From Ostrinia nubilalis (taxonomy: Eukaryota > Arthropoda > Insecta > Lepidoptera > Crambidae), in contig NC_087112.1 in assembly GCF_963855985.1 (NCBI RefSeq), positions 2,730,501 through 2,794,500 of the forward strand: a stretch of 64,000 nucleotides of DNA, in the 5' to 3' direction. The notes beneath the pieces are model-generated. The model had not been told where the DNA came from. It ran no database searches and worked only from the letters and a program-made list of their open reading frames with translations. Both the position numbers and the translations under genes were made by a program. Shown here one piece after another: positions 23,039 to 35,075 of this stretch. Within the stretch, counting starts at the first letter, position 1. The number at the start of each line of letters is the position of its first letter.

Positions 23039-23862
23039 CAGCGTCCTCCAATGGGCCACGCGGTCCTTTACACCGCCGGCGAATTCTCCGATCATTTCCG
23101 AAACATTTGCGACTCGCCCCTCATGCACTCTCTCATTTCGCCCTGTCCTAATGACGTCATTAAGGCTCGCAAAAACGATGTGAGGGATTACCCGACTCGT
23201 GGGGCACTCGACTTCGCCTGTGTTGTCATTATCTTGTGTAGATATGGTTATTGAGAGAATCTTCGGAGGTTTTGGTAATTTTAATAGTCTTTATGGTTTT
23301 TAAGCTTTCTTGGCTTTTTGATTCATGGGAATTATACTAAATTTTCTTACCCTTTCAAAATCATTGTTTGTTAAAGTAGCACTTGATTGTAATTAACCGA
23401 GTTCAAAAAGGAAGACGTTCTCAATTCGGTTGCTGTGTTCTTATTTGTCAAATAGATTTATTTTTATTTTGTGAAAGACCCTTTATGTGTATTTTTTTAA
23501 AACTGAATCGAATGCATTTTCGTATTTAATTCCAACTACATAAAGTATAAGTACTTATTAGTGTACTTTAAAATAATTAATTCTTCCTTTGAACTAAACA
23601 CTTGTTCTATGACAGGTACAAGTTGAACTGCACGACACTTACTTCCTATAACAATAGCTATTTTCTATTCACTATATCAACTGGCAGTAACATTAAACCA
23701 GTCAATTTTGTCGTAACCAGTTAAATACAGTAATTATTATAAACATTTTATATTATACTAGCTTTTGTTTTATTTTATTTAATTTTGACAGACCTACTTA
23801 TTTGACGTTTATCGTATCGAGAAATCAAATCACGTATTAATAATAGGTTATTTATACATACA
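23039..23862. other. No gene seen
   Basis: A 67-codon frame at 23051-23254 lies in slightly GC-richer sequence but shows no motif or convincing splice sites. Confidence 0.35.
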
Positions 23863-24107
23863 CTAGCTTTCCGCCCGCGGCTTCGCCCGCGTGGAATTTT
23901 GTCTGTCACAGAAAAACTTTATCGCGCGCGTCCCTGTTTCAAAAACCTGGATAAAAACTATCCTATGTCCTTTCCCGGGACTCAAACTATATCTATGCCA
24001 AATTTAATCAAAATCGGTTCAGTGGTTTAGGCGTGAAAGTGAGACAGACAGACAGACCGACAGACAGAATTACTTTCGCATTTATAATATTAGTATAGAA
24101 GTATAGA
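23863..24107 (-). mobile_element. Helitron-like element, near full length
   Basis: The minus strand starts TCTATACTTCTATACTAATA and ends with the hairpin and CTAG at 23866-23863. It has the diagnostic core CAACACATA-free form: CTTTCGCATTTATAATATTA at the plus-strand right edge and a (GACA)n run. Confidence 0.75.
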
Positions 24108-24808
24108 TTAGTTTTAGGCCATGTAAAAATAAAATATAAAAATAAAAGTTTATTTAACAACTTTAACATTTTACATTGCATTGTACAACAATGCAATGTA
24201 AAACTTTTCCTTAAAGCTGTATGTATGGTTTGTAGCTGTACTAAATTCATGGAGGTTGAAAACATTGAATTTTCGGATTTCAGTTTATTCTGTAACCTAA
24301 TTGTTGATACGTTTGATAGAATTCGTGAAGCACTTTCAGGATCAGTACCCAGACTACCCAGTTTTTCGATATGTTGTATAGTTTCAAAATAATCGAATGA
24401 GATCACTTATCGTTCCCACCCTGAGTAGAATACTATGTATTTCGATTGTAAGGTTGACATGCCCCGATTGCTTTACATCCTTAATATCGCTCGTTTGTCG
24501 TAACGACACCTCATTTTCTGTCACTCTGATATTGCACTCGTCTGCAATGGACAGTCATTTTCGTCAACTTATTGGATGTAGGGTGACCAAATGGCTGCAG
24601 ATTTATTGGGAAGATATCCGGTAGAAGTGAGGAAAGTGGGTAATTTGTGCGATTTATTTATCATTCTTAAATGATCATTAGATCAGAATAGAAGCTGTCT
24701 ACACTAGACTGTAGACAGCTTCTGAATCGTAAAAAATAAAGCGTGTTTTAACGTCCAATTAACCATTTTTGATCCAGATAAAATAAGACAAAACAGAGAT
24801 CGAATTTT

Positions 24809-25065
24809 AAAAAAACCGGCCAAGTGCGAGTCGGACTCGCGCACCGAGGGTTCCGTACCATTGATTTATGAAATTAAAATTATTACACAGAATACATCTA
24901 CTTACCAAGTTTCAACAGTATAGCTCTTATAGTTTCGGAAAAAAATGGCTGTGACATACGGACGGACAGACGGACGGACGGACGGACAGACAGACAGACA
25001 GACAGACATGACGAATCTATAAGGGTTCCGTTTTTTTGCCATTTGGCTACGGAACCCTAAAAATG
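24809..25065 (+). repeat. Lepidopteran interspersed repeat (CCGGCCAAGTGCGAGTCGG type)
   Basis: Begins AACCGGCCAAGTGCGAGTCG, includes GAGGGTTCCGTACC and ends TTGGCTACGGAACCCTAA, so its ends carry short complementary GGTTCCG/CGGAACC strings. A (GGAC)n/(CAGA)n microsatellite lies at about 24957-25010. This repeat is very common in moths and butterflies. Confidence 0.75.
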
Positions 25066-28000
25066 TAGGTACGCCAAATTATGGTGCCAAATACGTTCGG
25101 AAAAAAAGTAATGTTCTACTGAAGTATTTTGTTATCATAACTTATAAGGTTTCTTCATGTTTTCATTCATATGGTTTGCCCCACTTGATAAAATATAATA
25201 TTTAACTGTGGAAACTTAATTGGTTTATGTGTTGCTTACTGCACCTACGTTAAATTATATTGTAACTGTGTTTCCCAAAAAATAAATAAATAAAATCTTC
25301 ATACACAACTCTCGATACAAAAAGTCATTTGGAACTTTTTAAAAAAATTGCTAGAACTTTTATCCTTTTTGTCGGCCTCAGTGGTCTCAAATGCCTCAAC
25401 CCCAACCTTCAGACAAACTGACAGACTTAAGTGTTTATAAATTCTGACGAATAGTTTCTAATTCAATAATTTTAATTAGAAAACCGTTAGTTGCATTGTT
25501 TTATTGTTTAGTTTTGGCGTCAGTCGAAAGTTCAAACAAAAAGTGCCGGCTGCCGCCCTAAAGAAGAGATGGCCAACATTTTATATCTCAACGATTATTT
25601 ATATTTGACCTTCTTTTTTGAGAATCTAGACTCTCTTTCAGAATCTAGGCTCTAGCAATAATTGTTTCAATTTAGAATCGAACTTGGAGATTCGTGTTCG
25701 GTTCCCCGGTTGAAACGCAGTGTTAAATCCTCCACGTTCATCAAAACACTATGTTATATGTACATAGGTAAGTTGTAGCCCTTTAAGTACCCGCGAATCG
25801 AGACACAATAGAAACCAACTTATTTTTTTCATCATCATCATATTATTATCAGCCATAAGCCTCCCCAATTATTTCCATAATGTCCATGACTGATGTGACT
25901 GTGATTCAAATGTTGTTTCCAATTTAGGTAGGATATTGTTGACGTACATGATAATATGAATGATGTTATTTTTATTTATGTGTCAAGGAACAAGAAAAGA
26001 CTTCATAGTTCTAAAAAGCAAGAAAAAAACTTTTTTTTAAATCCTTTCTTTAAAAATCATGAGCAAGATCCTTTCTTTAAAAACCATACCCTCAGCCTAC
26101 CCACCCCTGCAAAACAAGCCACCGAAAGGAACCGACTACCGACCGACTACCGAGGAATCCGAAAATTTACACAATCGCAAAAGTATTAACCGATTCGACT
26201 TTTTGTCAGTCCGTCGGGCCGCATTCCCGCGATGACATTCCAGGCTCCGTTTTGATTAGAGACTGCAAAGGTTAAGTTTTTTTTTTAGATTTTTTGAGAA
26301 AAAATTTTGGAGGTGAAAGTGAGAATAGACTTTTAGAACATAGTATTTAATGCATAATGAAAGTTGTTGTCTAGGATGTTGTTTTTAAATCTTAATGATA
26401 AACAACAATATTATTAAATTTTGCAACAAAAAATATTTGGGTAAAAACGCGAAAGTTTTACGAAAAAATACTGGCTAGATTTTGATGAAACTGAAAAACT
26501 AAATAACTGATATCTAATATAACAGAAACAGTTTTTAGTTAAAAACTTATTTTTATCGAAATCCGTCCAAACAAAACTGTAAGTAGGCAGAAGCTACTCG
26601 TATTTCTTCGTAACTGTAAGATAGGTAGTAACCTACAATGAGTACATAGATGGTGCAAATAAATTGTTTTTATTCTAATCCTATTAATTACCTTCTCAAA
26701 TTCATTATAACTGTATAAGTAGGTACAGATTACAGTACATCAACGTACTTATGATACGTGTCAATTTACTACAAAAATGCATATTCTCATCTGCTGAGGA
26801 CTGTATATTTAGTACTAAATTAGTACTCAAACTAGCTGTTAGTCTAAAATCAAATTAAAGCCAAATGATTAAATAATGCGAAATTGTTTGGATATTATAG
26901 CCGAGATTCGGCGGACCGACAAAAAACGGCGATAGAGAATTAATTGCAAGGTCTACAGGACAACGGCGTTAATACCGTCAGCAGAAAAAGGAGTATGAAA
27001 TAGAAAATTTAATAACTAAAATATCCAGTGTTATAAGTTTTTTTTTTCAAAATTTACGGCGGCATTACCTAAACTGAGCGAAGCTTGTACTGTAAAAAAT
27101 ATCAGGCAATAGATACAAAAGTAATACAGTTTTTTAACCAAAAAACTGTATTACTTAGTGTGTTTTAGTGTAGTTTATCATTAACCAATGATAAAAGATA
27201 AAAGAAGACCTTCCTCTTAGATTTTGAATTGCAGGAGAAATGTAATGTAGTACGACATATTTTTTTTTATTTATATTGATTTCAATAACGAAAATCTTAC
27301 ACTGGTAATTGGGTTCAGACTGCAATCAGACAAAAATCTTATACTGGAATAAGTGACAATATCAAATTAGCTTTACCCCAAAAATTATCTACATTTGTTT
27401 GACACCCATTTAGAAACTAAGAAACGAGTTTTATACAAAATCTTTCGTTAATTAATTAACTATGAATCGTTCGTGATGCTATGTAGAATAACAATTTCAG
27501 CACTAACATACATTTTTGCTGTAAATTAACACTTATAACGACTGCATAAGGTGCATCAGTTTTTAACATCAAAGTATTAAATAGCTACTATGGCAATTAT
27601 AATATATCGCATGCTTTACATTGAATTAATGTGAAAGAACGTAATTTTTCTTGTACAAGATATTATTAAAATTGTATGATAGTTAATTATGTTCAATTAT
27701 AGAAAGTAACATCCAATAACATTTAAAATGTGTTAAACTTTTACGATTATTATTTTTGTAGTGAAAAAAGTTGCTTTTTCTACACAGTTTTTATTTATGG
27801 ATGAGTGAAACAAGTTTAAAAACAGGAAAAGTGATAAAATATTATTCGGCAGTGCTAAGATTAACGAAAAAAGTGTACTTTGGCGTATTAAACAATCTTT
27901 GATACTGGCGTCATCTGGGTTGACTTTTTCAATATTTGGATCTCTAATTTATTTATCTATTTTTTTTATTTAACTACAGTTATTATTTGTTTGAAGTCTT

Positions 28001-28335
28001 CAGTTTTTTTTGAAGCTTTATGACAAAATTCTCTGGGGCTATACATACCAGAAAGTATCAAGCAAGAGTATTTTTATAACTAAACACGTCCACAATTTTT
28101 GTATGTCTACGAGTATGCGATCTTAGGCAATTAGTTTATTTTTTTCAAGTTATTTAAAATCTAGTTTGAGATGCCTAATAAATTCCTAATAAAGATAAGA
28201 ATTAATCTTAATAAAGATAAAGAGACATGTAAAGTGCCCCCTTAAGGGATACCTTTTTATAAATTTTATTTTTCACGTTCATAAGTGCCAAAATATTGGT
28301 CTAAACTGAATAAAATATTTTTGATTTTGATTTTG
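25066..28335. other. Gene-free, AT-rich
   Basis: Contains a SINE-like B-box string at 25690-25715 (GTGTTCGGTTCCCC), a decayed (CAT)n LINE tail near 25830-25890, and a small direct repeat of GATCCTTTCTTTAAAAA at about 26040-26088. No exon could be supported. Confidence 0.4.
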
Positions 28336-28430
28336 AAATGAACTGCCAGAGAATGCCCAATGGCATTAAGTTCGCCTTATGTACCAATTATATGGCAAAG
28401 AATAAATAAATATTATTTTCCTGTTTTTGC
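28336..28430 (+). repeat. LINE 3' end fragment
   Basis: AATGCCCAATGGCATTAAGT followed by TCGCCTTATGTAC and an AATAAATAAATA tail resembles 3' ends of lepidopteran non-LTR elements. Confidence 0.45.
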
Positions 28431-28942
28431 TGACGCTACCGTCCACAGTTGACGAATTGAATTTTGATGAGTGACAGCCGGTGGCTGTTTCATTATCATT
28501 CTGCGGCGACGGCTGCCCCCGCGCACATTTGCAGGCTTAGGGTTTCGCCACTGCTACATTCGAGAACTAACAGCTCTTATTGTTATTATTGGTAATGTAT
28601 TATTATTATTCATGTAAAGCTAGCGACAATTTTAAAGAAAATAGTTTCACCACAAAATGGCATGAACAAATCAATTTTTGAGAAAGAAAACGTTGTTATG
28701 GTCAATGATTGGTTTGGTGTAGCTGGCCCTAAGTAAAATTATGTCAGACGCACCGTGTAAATTCCCCGTCACGATACACTTACGGGCCGTGTAACTTTAG
28801 ATTTAGCGATAGCAAAGTCGTTTGTAAGGAATACTTTTTTTATTAAAACTCACCAAACTAATTTTTTTTTGCAAGTAGTCTTTTAAATGCTTTTTTACAA
28901 AAAGTTAATCTCTAGTTGAACTCTAGCTTAAACTGACATTTA

Positions 28943-29089
28943 CGCCCGTATTCACAAACATTACTTACTATGTCTCACGGTGCGCGTGGACGCACAGGGT
29001 CACACACGAACCAATCACAGAGCTTTATTCAACGCTGTGCGTTCGATTTGCTGCTTCACTTAAGCAAGCAATGTTTGTGAATAAGGGCG
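28943..29089. mobile_element. PIF/Harbinger-like MITE (CGCCCGTATTCACAAACATT)
   Basis: 147 bp with inverted ends CGCCCGTATTCACAAACATT and AATGTTTGTGAATAAGGGCG, and TTA duplicated outside (28940-28942, 29090-29092). A half copy is at 45958-46023. Confidence 0.75.
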
Positions 29090-29275
29090 TTAATCTGGAA
29101 ATGTCATATCATTTCACAAGTTTCCACCCTGGTCAGATGGGTTGGGGAGTCGTTCGCAGTCGTTTCTTAAGACATCTGCGAGAAGAGACGGGTTGGTTTT
29201 CTACTCTGATAGTATCATACGGCCACACTTTGGTATAGTGTTTTGCCAAATAAGGCAGGCAATAAATCTTAATCT

Positions 29276-29515
29276 TTAGATAGACTTCGGACTCAGCTCG
29301 GCCGTAGTAAGGACAATCTGTTCAGATGGGGGTTCTTGGATGGCTCAAGCTTGGAGTGCTCGTGTGGTTTTGTTCCCCAGTCGACAAAGCACATGATGTC
29401 GTGCCCTGCGTGCCCAAACATCTGCACGCAGGAAGATTTAATGAACGCTGCTGACAACGCCACTCTTGTAGCGGAGTTTTGGGCTGACACTGTGTAGGTT
29501 TGTTGTCGACACGAA
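29276..29515 (+). pseudogene. 3' end of a LINE of the Jockey/R1/CR1 type
   Basis: One frame reads LGRSKDNLFRWGFLDGSS, then CPACPNICTQEDLMNAADNA and VAEFWADTV before a stop. The Cys-rich step, the (C)T-EDL-A block and the FWA ending are typical of ORF2 C-termini in these LINEs. A further scrap of the same 3' tail (GTGTAGGTTTGTTGTCGATG) is at 34109-34150. It lies just downstream of exon 4 of the zinc-finger gene but on the other strand, and is not part of that gene. Confidence 0.65.
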
Positions 29516-29589
29516 AAGAGGAAAAGAATCTTAATGTGTCAAATATATTGTTTTGTTTTCCGTAGCTTGGCTTAATAAATAGGACATAC

Positions 29590-29732
29590 CTGTGGACACA
29601 TTTTGCAGTGGTACTTCCGCGCGTGCGCGTGCAACGGCTGCAGCTTGGCGGGGCCCTTGCCGAGTGGTTGGGGCACCACCAGCAACCCGCTGCCTGTGTT
29701 GGAGCCCCCCACTGGGGAGGAGGAGGACGAGC
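29590..29732 (-). CDS. Exon 4 of a rotund/squeeze-like C2H2 zinc-finger gene
   Basis: 143 nt between a good acceptor (CTCTTCCAG) and donor (CAG|GTATGT). Joined to exon 3 it completes a glycine codon and reads on through SSSSSPVGGSNTGSG and VPQPLGKGPAK to HARKYHCKMCPQ. The C-x2-C at the end is the start of a C2H2 finger, cut at the exon end in phase 0. The KYHCKMCPQ string is what I associate with the first finger of insect rotund/squeeze proteins, nuclear transcription factors of limb and neuron development. The finger's histidines and the following fingers must lie in later exons, not seen at lower coordinates. Family assignment rests on this short motif only. Confidence 0.7.
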
Positions 29733-29846
29733 CTGGAAGAGAGGGAGTGGGTGGTAAGTAAGGTAAAGTATAAGAAGATTAGTTTGTATTGCACAAAATC
29801 TTGGGTTAATCACAATAAATTTTTCACGCAGATCATTTTCTAGTGT

Positions 29847-29889
29847 TCGTTTCAATCAAATGACGTCCACTGCTGGACAAAGGCCTCCA
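29847..29889 (-). mobile_element. RTE-type LINE 3' scrap
   Basis: TTCGTTTCAATCAAATGACG and GTCCACTGCTGGACAAAGGC match the 3' end of the GAAC-tailed RTE family. Confidence 0.65.
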
Positions 29890-30265
29890 TTATGCAAACA
29901 ATTGTTGTAAAATACACACCACAAAATGTAGGTTACACCTACTTCATTTAACTGTTACGAAAATGAATAAGGGCTATTGAATTTGACATCACTGGCTGGC
30001 TAGGACCAATTACTTTTCTGTAGACCCACAGTGAGTTTTTGTCTCTGGACTTTAGTTTTCCGTAATCCCCAGTGAGGTCGTATCCCTTGCTATTGGCTAA
30101 GTCAGTGGCGCCAGTGGCGCCAACTGAATACCACCATTAACATCATTTAGTCTCCACAGCCACTGCAGAAGGACGACCCTCTATAATTTACCAAAGGCAA
30201 ATGAAGGATTTGGCCTACGCTGAATCGAAACATTGGGTAGATCGTGTTCGCATATTTCTCCCTTA

Positions 30266-30683
30266 GGCCTCAGCCTCGAACTTAGCGGGCAGCAGCGCGG
30301 GAGCGGCGGCGGGGCGGGAGCGGCAGGATCTTATGCGTAAAATCAAATAGACCGGTTCTCGAAACCAGCGGCGCGGCAGCGGGCAACGAGCGGGCAGCGG
30401 CGCTTGAGCGGGCAACGAGCGGGCAGCGCACTCCTTCTTTTGCCCACAATAAATCGAGCGTTAGGAATAAATTAGAATCGAAATAAAATTGTCGCCGTTG
30501 TTCAAACATTTCGTTTGCGAATAAAAACAAATATCTCGACAACACAACCCCGAACACAACATTTCGCCGCTAAAGCGCCGCGCGAGCTGCCCGCTTGTTT
30601 CGAGAACGGGTCTGCGTTGCCCGCCCCGCTCCCACGCCGCCGCCGCTCCCGCCCCGCTGCCCGCTAAACTCGAGGCTGAGGCC
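30266..30683. mobile_element. PIF/Harbinger-like MITE with GC-rich arms
   Basis: Ends GGCCTCAGCCTCGA, inverted, with TTA outside both (30263-30265, 30684-30686). The arms carry short repeats of GAGCGGGCAGCGGCG type. Open frames of 83-91 codons here are arm sequence. Confidence 0.75.
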
Positions 30684-31129
30684 TTAGTCACCTTTTGCGA
30701 CATCCAAGACAAGAGTGGATTCTACTCTCTGCCAACCACATAGATAACTGAATAGTATTTAATAGTCTTCATCATGCCTACCCGATCGTCCAGGGCATAG
30801 CCCCGCTCCATACAGCATCTGGCTCATGGACTGGTGGTGGCCGAGCCGGTCGTCTACCTTCTGGTGGCCGCCGACTGAACCATTTGAACAGTCTTCATCA
30901 TGATCGTCTTACGTGATCGCCCAGGGCCTAGTCCCATAGGAGCCCCAGGCTCATAGGAACCAGAAGCTGTATGGAGCGGGGCGGGAAGGTAGACGATCGG
31001 CTCGGAGAAGGTAGACTTCTGGTGGCCATATGCCAAGCTGTCTGAATAGTCCATATAGCCCCTTTTTATGCAAAATAAGGCAGGTATTTGACCGCAAATG
31101 CACCTGATGTTAAGTGAGATGCAGTCTAG

Positions 31130-31300
31130 GATGGCATATCAGCCACAGGACGTCCACTGCTGAACATAGGTCTTCCCCAATGATTTCCATATTGCCCGGT
31201 TGGTAGCGGCCTGCATCCAGCGCCTTCCTGCTAACTTTATGAGGTCCACCTTGTGTGAGACTTCCCACGCTGCGTTTTCCGGTACAGACCTGCCCTGTCT
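31130..31300 (-). mobile_element. RTE-type LINE fragment (array copy 1)
   Basis: GGACGTCCACTGCTGAACAT through CCCACGCTGCGTTTTCCGGT, the 3' end of the same LINE as at 32.6 kb. It is part of the duplicated unit, so it was inserted before the local duplication. Confidence 0.7.
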
Positions 31301-31575
31301 GAATAGTCTTCACTTCATTATGATCATCTTACCTGATTGCCCAGGGCCTAGCCCCGCTCCATACAACATCTGGCTCATGGACTGGTGGTGGCCGAGCCGG
31401 TCGTCTACCTTCTGGTGGCCATATACTAAGCTATCTCAACAGTCTTCGACATGATCGTCTTACCTGATCGTCCAGGACCAATCCTGCTCTATATAGCCCC
31501 TTTTTATGCAAGATAAGGCAGGTATTTGACCGCAAATGCACCTGATGTTAAGTGAGATGCAGTCTAGGATGGTAT

Positions 31576-31725
31576 ATCGGCCACAGGAAGTCCACTGCTA
31601 ACATAGGCCTCCTCATGATTTCCACATTACCCGGTTGGTAGCGGCCTGCATCCAGCGCCTTCCTGCTAACTTTATGAGGTCATCGATCCACCTTGTGGGT
31701 GCTTCTCACGCCGGTACATACCTGC
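31576..31725 (-). mobile_element. RTE-type LINE fragment (array copy 2)
   Basis: Duplicate of the 31130-31300 fragment with small deletions. Confidence 0.7.
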
Positions 31726-31916
31726 CCTGTCTGAATAGTCTTTACTTCATCATGATCGTGTTACCTGATCGTCCAGGGCCTAGCCTCGCTCCATACAGCA
31801 TCTTTTATGCAGAAAAAGGTAGACACTTGACTGCAATCGCACCTGGTGTTAAGTGTGATGCAGTCTAGGTTGCCATATTTGCCCTACCTGAGCAGTCTTC
31901 GTCATGATCGCCTTAC

Positions 31917-32037
31917 CTGATCGCCCAGGGCCTAGCCCCGCTCCATACAGCATCTGGCTCATGGACTGGTGGTGGCCGAGCCGGTCGTCTACCTTCTGGT
32001 GGCCGCCGACTGACCCGTCCCCGGTGCTCATCTTGGC
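31917..32037 (-). CDS. Exon 3 of the rotund/squeeze-like zinc-finger gene
   Basis: 121 nt between a pyrimidine-rich acceptor (CTCTTCTGTTACAG) and donor (CAG|GTAAGG). It reads AKMSTGDGSVGGHQKVDDRL, then GHHQSMSQMLYGAGLGPGRS, and leaves one base of the next codon. The frame is fixed by exon 2 (phase 0) and by exon 4, which it enters without a stop. The His/Gly/Ser-rich composition suits a disordered N-terminal region of a transcription factor. It is the intact member of the local array of partial copies at 30766-31880. Confidence 0.75.
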
Positions 32038-32154
32038 CTGTAACAGAAGAGACAGGACTTGAGGAAAATGTTATTGGAACAGACCTTATTTATAGCAAAG
32101 TAGGTATAGGAAAATGTTTGGTAGGTATTTTGGAAGGTATCATATTGTGAATAA

Positions 32155-32360
32155 GGCCCAGAACAGACGGTGAATCGCAACTGCAACGAAACTGCAACTG
32201 CTAGTTACTTTTGAGTTGCATCTAAGTTTCTGCCATAGCGTCCGTTGAGAGACCACACATGACGCGACCAGTTTGAAACTTTCAGTTTCAGTTTCATTCA
32301 TCAGAATCATCAGAAAGTTGCAATTTCGTTGCAGTTGCGTTTCGCCGTCTGTTCTGGGCC
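32155..32360. mobile_element. PIF/Harbinger-like MITE (GGCCCAGAACAGACGG)
   Basis: Ends GGCCCAGAACAGACGG, inverted, followed inward by matching CGCAACTGCAACGAAA. TAA is duplicated outside (32152-32154, 32361-32363). Confidence 0.8.
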
Positions 32361-32640
32361 TAACTCGCTCGCATCACTATTTTTAAACCTTTGAAAAAGA
32401 GTATCAGAAAAACTACTGTGTTTCATTCACTGCTTTTTAGGACTAAGTAGGTACCGGTAGAGTATTATGCGATTTTCAAAAATGCGTTTTAAACTCTTAT
32501 ACCTAAATTGAGCAAGAAATTTATGCTAACATTTTTGGAAAAATTTGTATTTTTTTCAATGTGAACCTAAATACACTAGTAAATAAAATTTAATACTAGA
32601 AAACCCTTTTCTGATTTGCCTAAACTGATTCTTATACGTA

Positions 32641-32812
32641 TCATCATCATCATCATCATTTCAGCCACAGGACGTCCACTGCTGAACATAGGCCTCCCCC
32701 AATGACTTCCACATCGCACGGTTGGTAGCGGCCTGCATCCAGCGCCTTCCTGCTACCTTTATCAGGTCGTCGGTCCACCTTGTGGGTGGACGTCCCACGC
32801 TGCGTTTTCCTT
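32641..32812 (-). mobile_element. RTE-type LINE 3' fragment with (CAT)n tail
   Basis: Starts with ATCATCATCATCATCATTTC and carries GGACGTCCACTGCTGAACAT to CCCACGCTGCGTTTTCC. This is the 3' end of the main RTE family in the window. Confidence 0.8.
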
Positions 32813-32819
32813 AACTTTA

Positions 32820-34458
32820 ACTACAAAATATCAATAACTGACCCCCAACCCGTTAAAACCACAACACAAATCAATTCCTGCCAAAGCCAAGTTGTGCAAC
32901 AGCTAAAATCAAAATTAACATCCACAACGCAAAACGTCCTATCTCAAAATAAACAAATTACTTCGTGCCAAAACGGTGTAACTCAAAATAATAAATAATC
33001 TCAGACGGCATGGTCACTTTGTCTTTAACTAGTGTAGGAGTAACGCAGATAAGGTAGATATATCACTTTAATGTGTGACACAATGCTCTTAAGAACGATG
33101 AACATTTTAAAAAAATATTATTTTTTACACAACATTAAAGTTACGCAAAAAAAAAAAACAATAAAAAAGAGCGTTTTTTTTAAATTTTAATGGATACTTA
33201 AGTCATTGCCTGAGAATGGAAAGAAAAAAGAGAGAGTAAGAGAAAATGTGAAATAGGAGATTATATATTCTAAGAAGATTATTAATACTGCATTGGATAC
33301 ATAGTAAGAAGCTTGGTGATTCTAACACCCGAAGGAAAATAAAAAAATATTGTTTACAAAGAAATACTGCGGTAGGTGCCGTTTTCGATTTCGTTGTAAA
33401 ACTATTCAAACATTAACATAACGTTACAAACCATTTAAAAATCCTACGAAAATGTTTTCGACATCTACGCAGACGAAGTCGCGGGCGGCCGCTTAAAATA
33501 AGTCGAGAATAAGAACTGAGTTACAATAATAATATGCACAAAACTATAAACTTTAAACATAATCAATCATCATTAAAATGTTGCACGTTCAGTTATGAAA
33601 ACAATGTAAACGCAAAATGTCGGTTGGCACATCGCAATTGAAACAGTAACGTGCCATTTTCTGTAATCAATCTAGCCGCAATTATATATCCATAAGCGAT
33701 TTAATTATCTTTTTTAGTTGTTTGTTTGGTTTCTCTACCTGGTTAATGGTAACGCTTGTATTAATATTTATCGGGTATCACAATGAAGTGCTGTTTTTAT
33801 TGTCTGTAGAGAAGTTTGGACTGAAAATACGACATGTAGCGATATTAATAACATAGCTCGTGTAAGCTTAAAGTTTGCTCTCATTAAAGATATAAAATTA
33901 AATAAAAACATGTTACGGGAAGTTAGACAAATAGCTGCCTAAAAAGAAAGAAGTTTTCAAATCATAAATCATCTCATGTTTGAGGAATGTACATTTCATG
34001 AGCTGAGTCTTACTTTAAATGCCAACGATTTCAATTTCAGCCCTGTATAACGAGAGCCCAGCGGGACTGTTAGTAATTGTTCAATTTAAATTATTAACTC
34101 TACATACTGTGTAGGTTTGTTGTCGATGCGACAAGAACAAGAAAAATAATAATCTCTAAACCAAATGACTCTACCAATGCTAGTCAGACTTTCTGTCTGT
34201 GTGTCACAATCGCCCCACACTTATTTAGGTTACTGTTGTCACAGACGGGGTGGCGACAAAAACTATCCCTTACCCTTTGGTCATTCACATCTTAAAGGTA
34301 AGGACACACCTAGAGTGGTTAGCACCGCTTGATGCAGTCTACTCACAAAACCTGACAACCCGACGACACAGTCATCGACTTGTCATAAGTCATAGAAATT
34401 ACGAGTCGTCGACATGATTCTTTTACTGAGAAGAAGCAACGCATAAAATTCAATGTAA
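32820..34458. other. Intron sequence, no exon seen
   Basis: Within intron 2. A Helitron second-family scrap (GACGAAGTCGCGGGCGGCCG) is at 33473-33492 and a LINE 3' scrap at 34104-34150. The 72-codon frame at 32780-32998 starts inside a LINE fragment. Confidence 0.45.
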
Positions 34459-34632
34459 GGGCCCTCGCCCACGGCGACTGTTTGTCGCGCGTTTCGTAAA
34501 CGAGCGACAGCATCGCTACTAACGCGCGTTAGTCGCATTTGCAACGCACTACAGAAGTGATGCCAACGCGCTACTAACGCGCTACAGCAGCGCGACTGCA
34601 TCGCAACAAAAAGTCGCCGTGGGCGAGGTCCC
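34459..34632. mobile_element. PIF/Harbinger-like MITE (GGGCCCTCGCCCACGGCGACT)
   Basis: 174 bp, ends GGGCCCTCGCCCACGGCGAC and its near-exact complement. TAA duplicated outside (34456-34458, 34633-34635). The interior repeats GCGCTACTAACGCGC. Confidence 0.8.
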
Positions 34633-34796
34633 TAATATCACTTGAACAATCCTCAGAAAAACACATCACTTGTACGGGTTTCTGGACTTCCTGGAGTCCT
34701 GAAATACGGGAATATCATAGTTTAGACTCCAGTCCTCATAGTCTCCATAGTTGTTTTTATTTTTTGTTATTTAAGTTCATGTAACACTTTTACAAG

Positions 34797-34895
34797 GCGC
34801 TTGATGCAGGCTGCTACCAACCGGGCGACGTAGAAATCATTAAGCGAGGCCTATGTTTGGCAGTGGACGTCCTGTGGATGAAATGATGATGATTT
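34797..34895 (+). mobile_element. RTE-type LINE 3' fragment
   Basis: GCGCTTGATGCAGGCTGCTA through GTGGACGTCCTGTGG with a short (ATG)n tail. Confidence 0.7.
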
Positions 34896-35075
34896 ACCAC
34901 TGTTTGGGAAAATAAATAAAAAGTTCAATTTTATTTTAAATCGTAGGTGACCTTTTATCAAATACATTTTGGTGGTATTCACAACTCCAAGTATATCTAT
35001 CATAACCCTAAAATGAAGACAGGTCGAAGGGCCGTCCAAAACTAATATTTTAAAGTCGAAATGAAACAAAGGACA

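Larger units (their letters stand above)
30766..31880 (-). repeat. Tandem array of partial exon-3 copies mixed with LINE fragments
   Basis: Pieces matching the 3' half of exon 3 plus its donor occur at 30766-30876, 30888-31042 (rearranged), 31301-31420, 31437-31495 and 31731-31803. Between them recurs a spacer (GGCAGGTATTTGACCGCAAA) joined to an RTE LINE fragment, at 31057-31300, 31494-31725 and 31805-31880, giving a unit of about 440 bp. Three copies keep the donor as CAG|GTAA. The copy at 31301-31420 keeps the reading frame (HHQSMSQMLYGAGLGPG) but has lost the exon's start and acceptor. Confidence 0.75.

Noticed and set aside
24949..25012. CRISPR-like or satellite array
   Set aside because: Simple GGAC/CAGA microsatellite inside a common interspersed repeat.
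29322..29855. 177-codon minus-strand frame over exon 4
   Set aside because: Reads exon 4 in the wrong frame; the splice-consistent frame is the one joined to exon 3.
30282..30712. Ala/Arg-rich frames
   Set aside because: Translation of GC-rich MITE arms.
31110..31313. 67-codon minus-strand frame
   Set aside because: Frame over an RTE LINE fragment in the exon-3 array.
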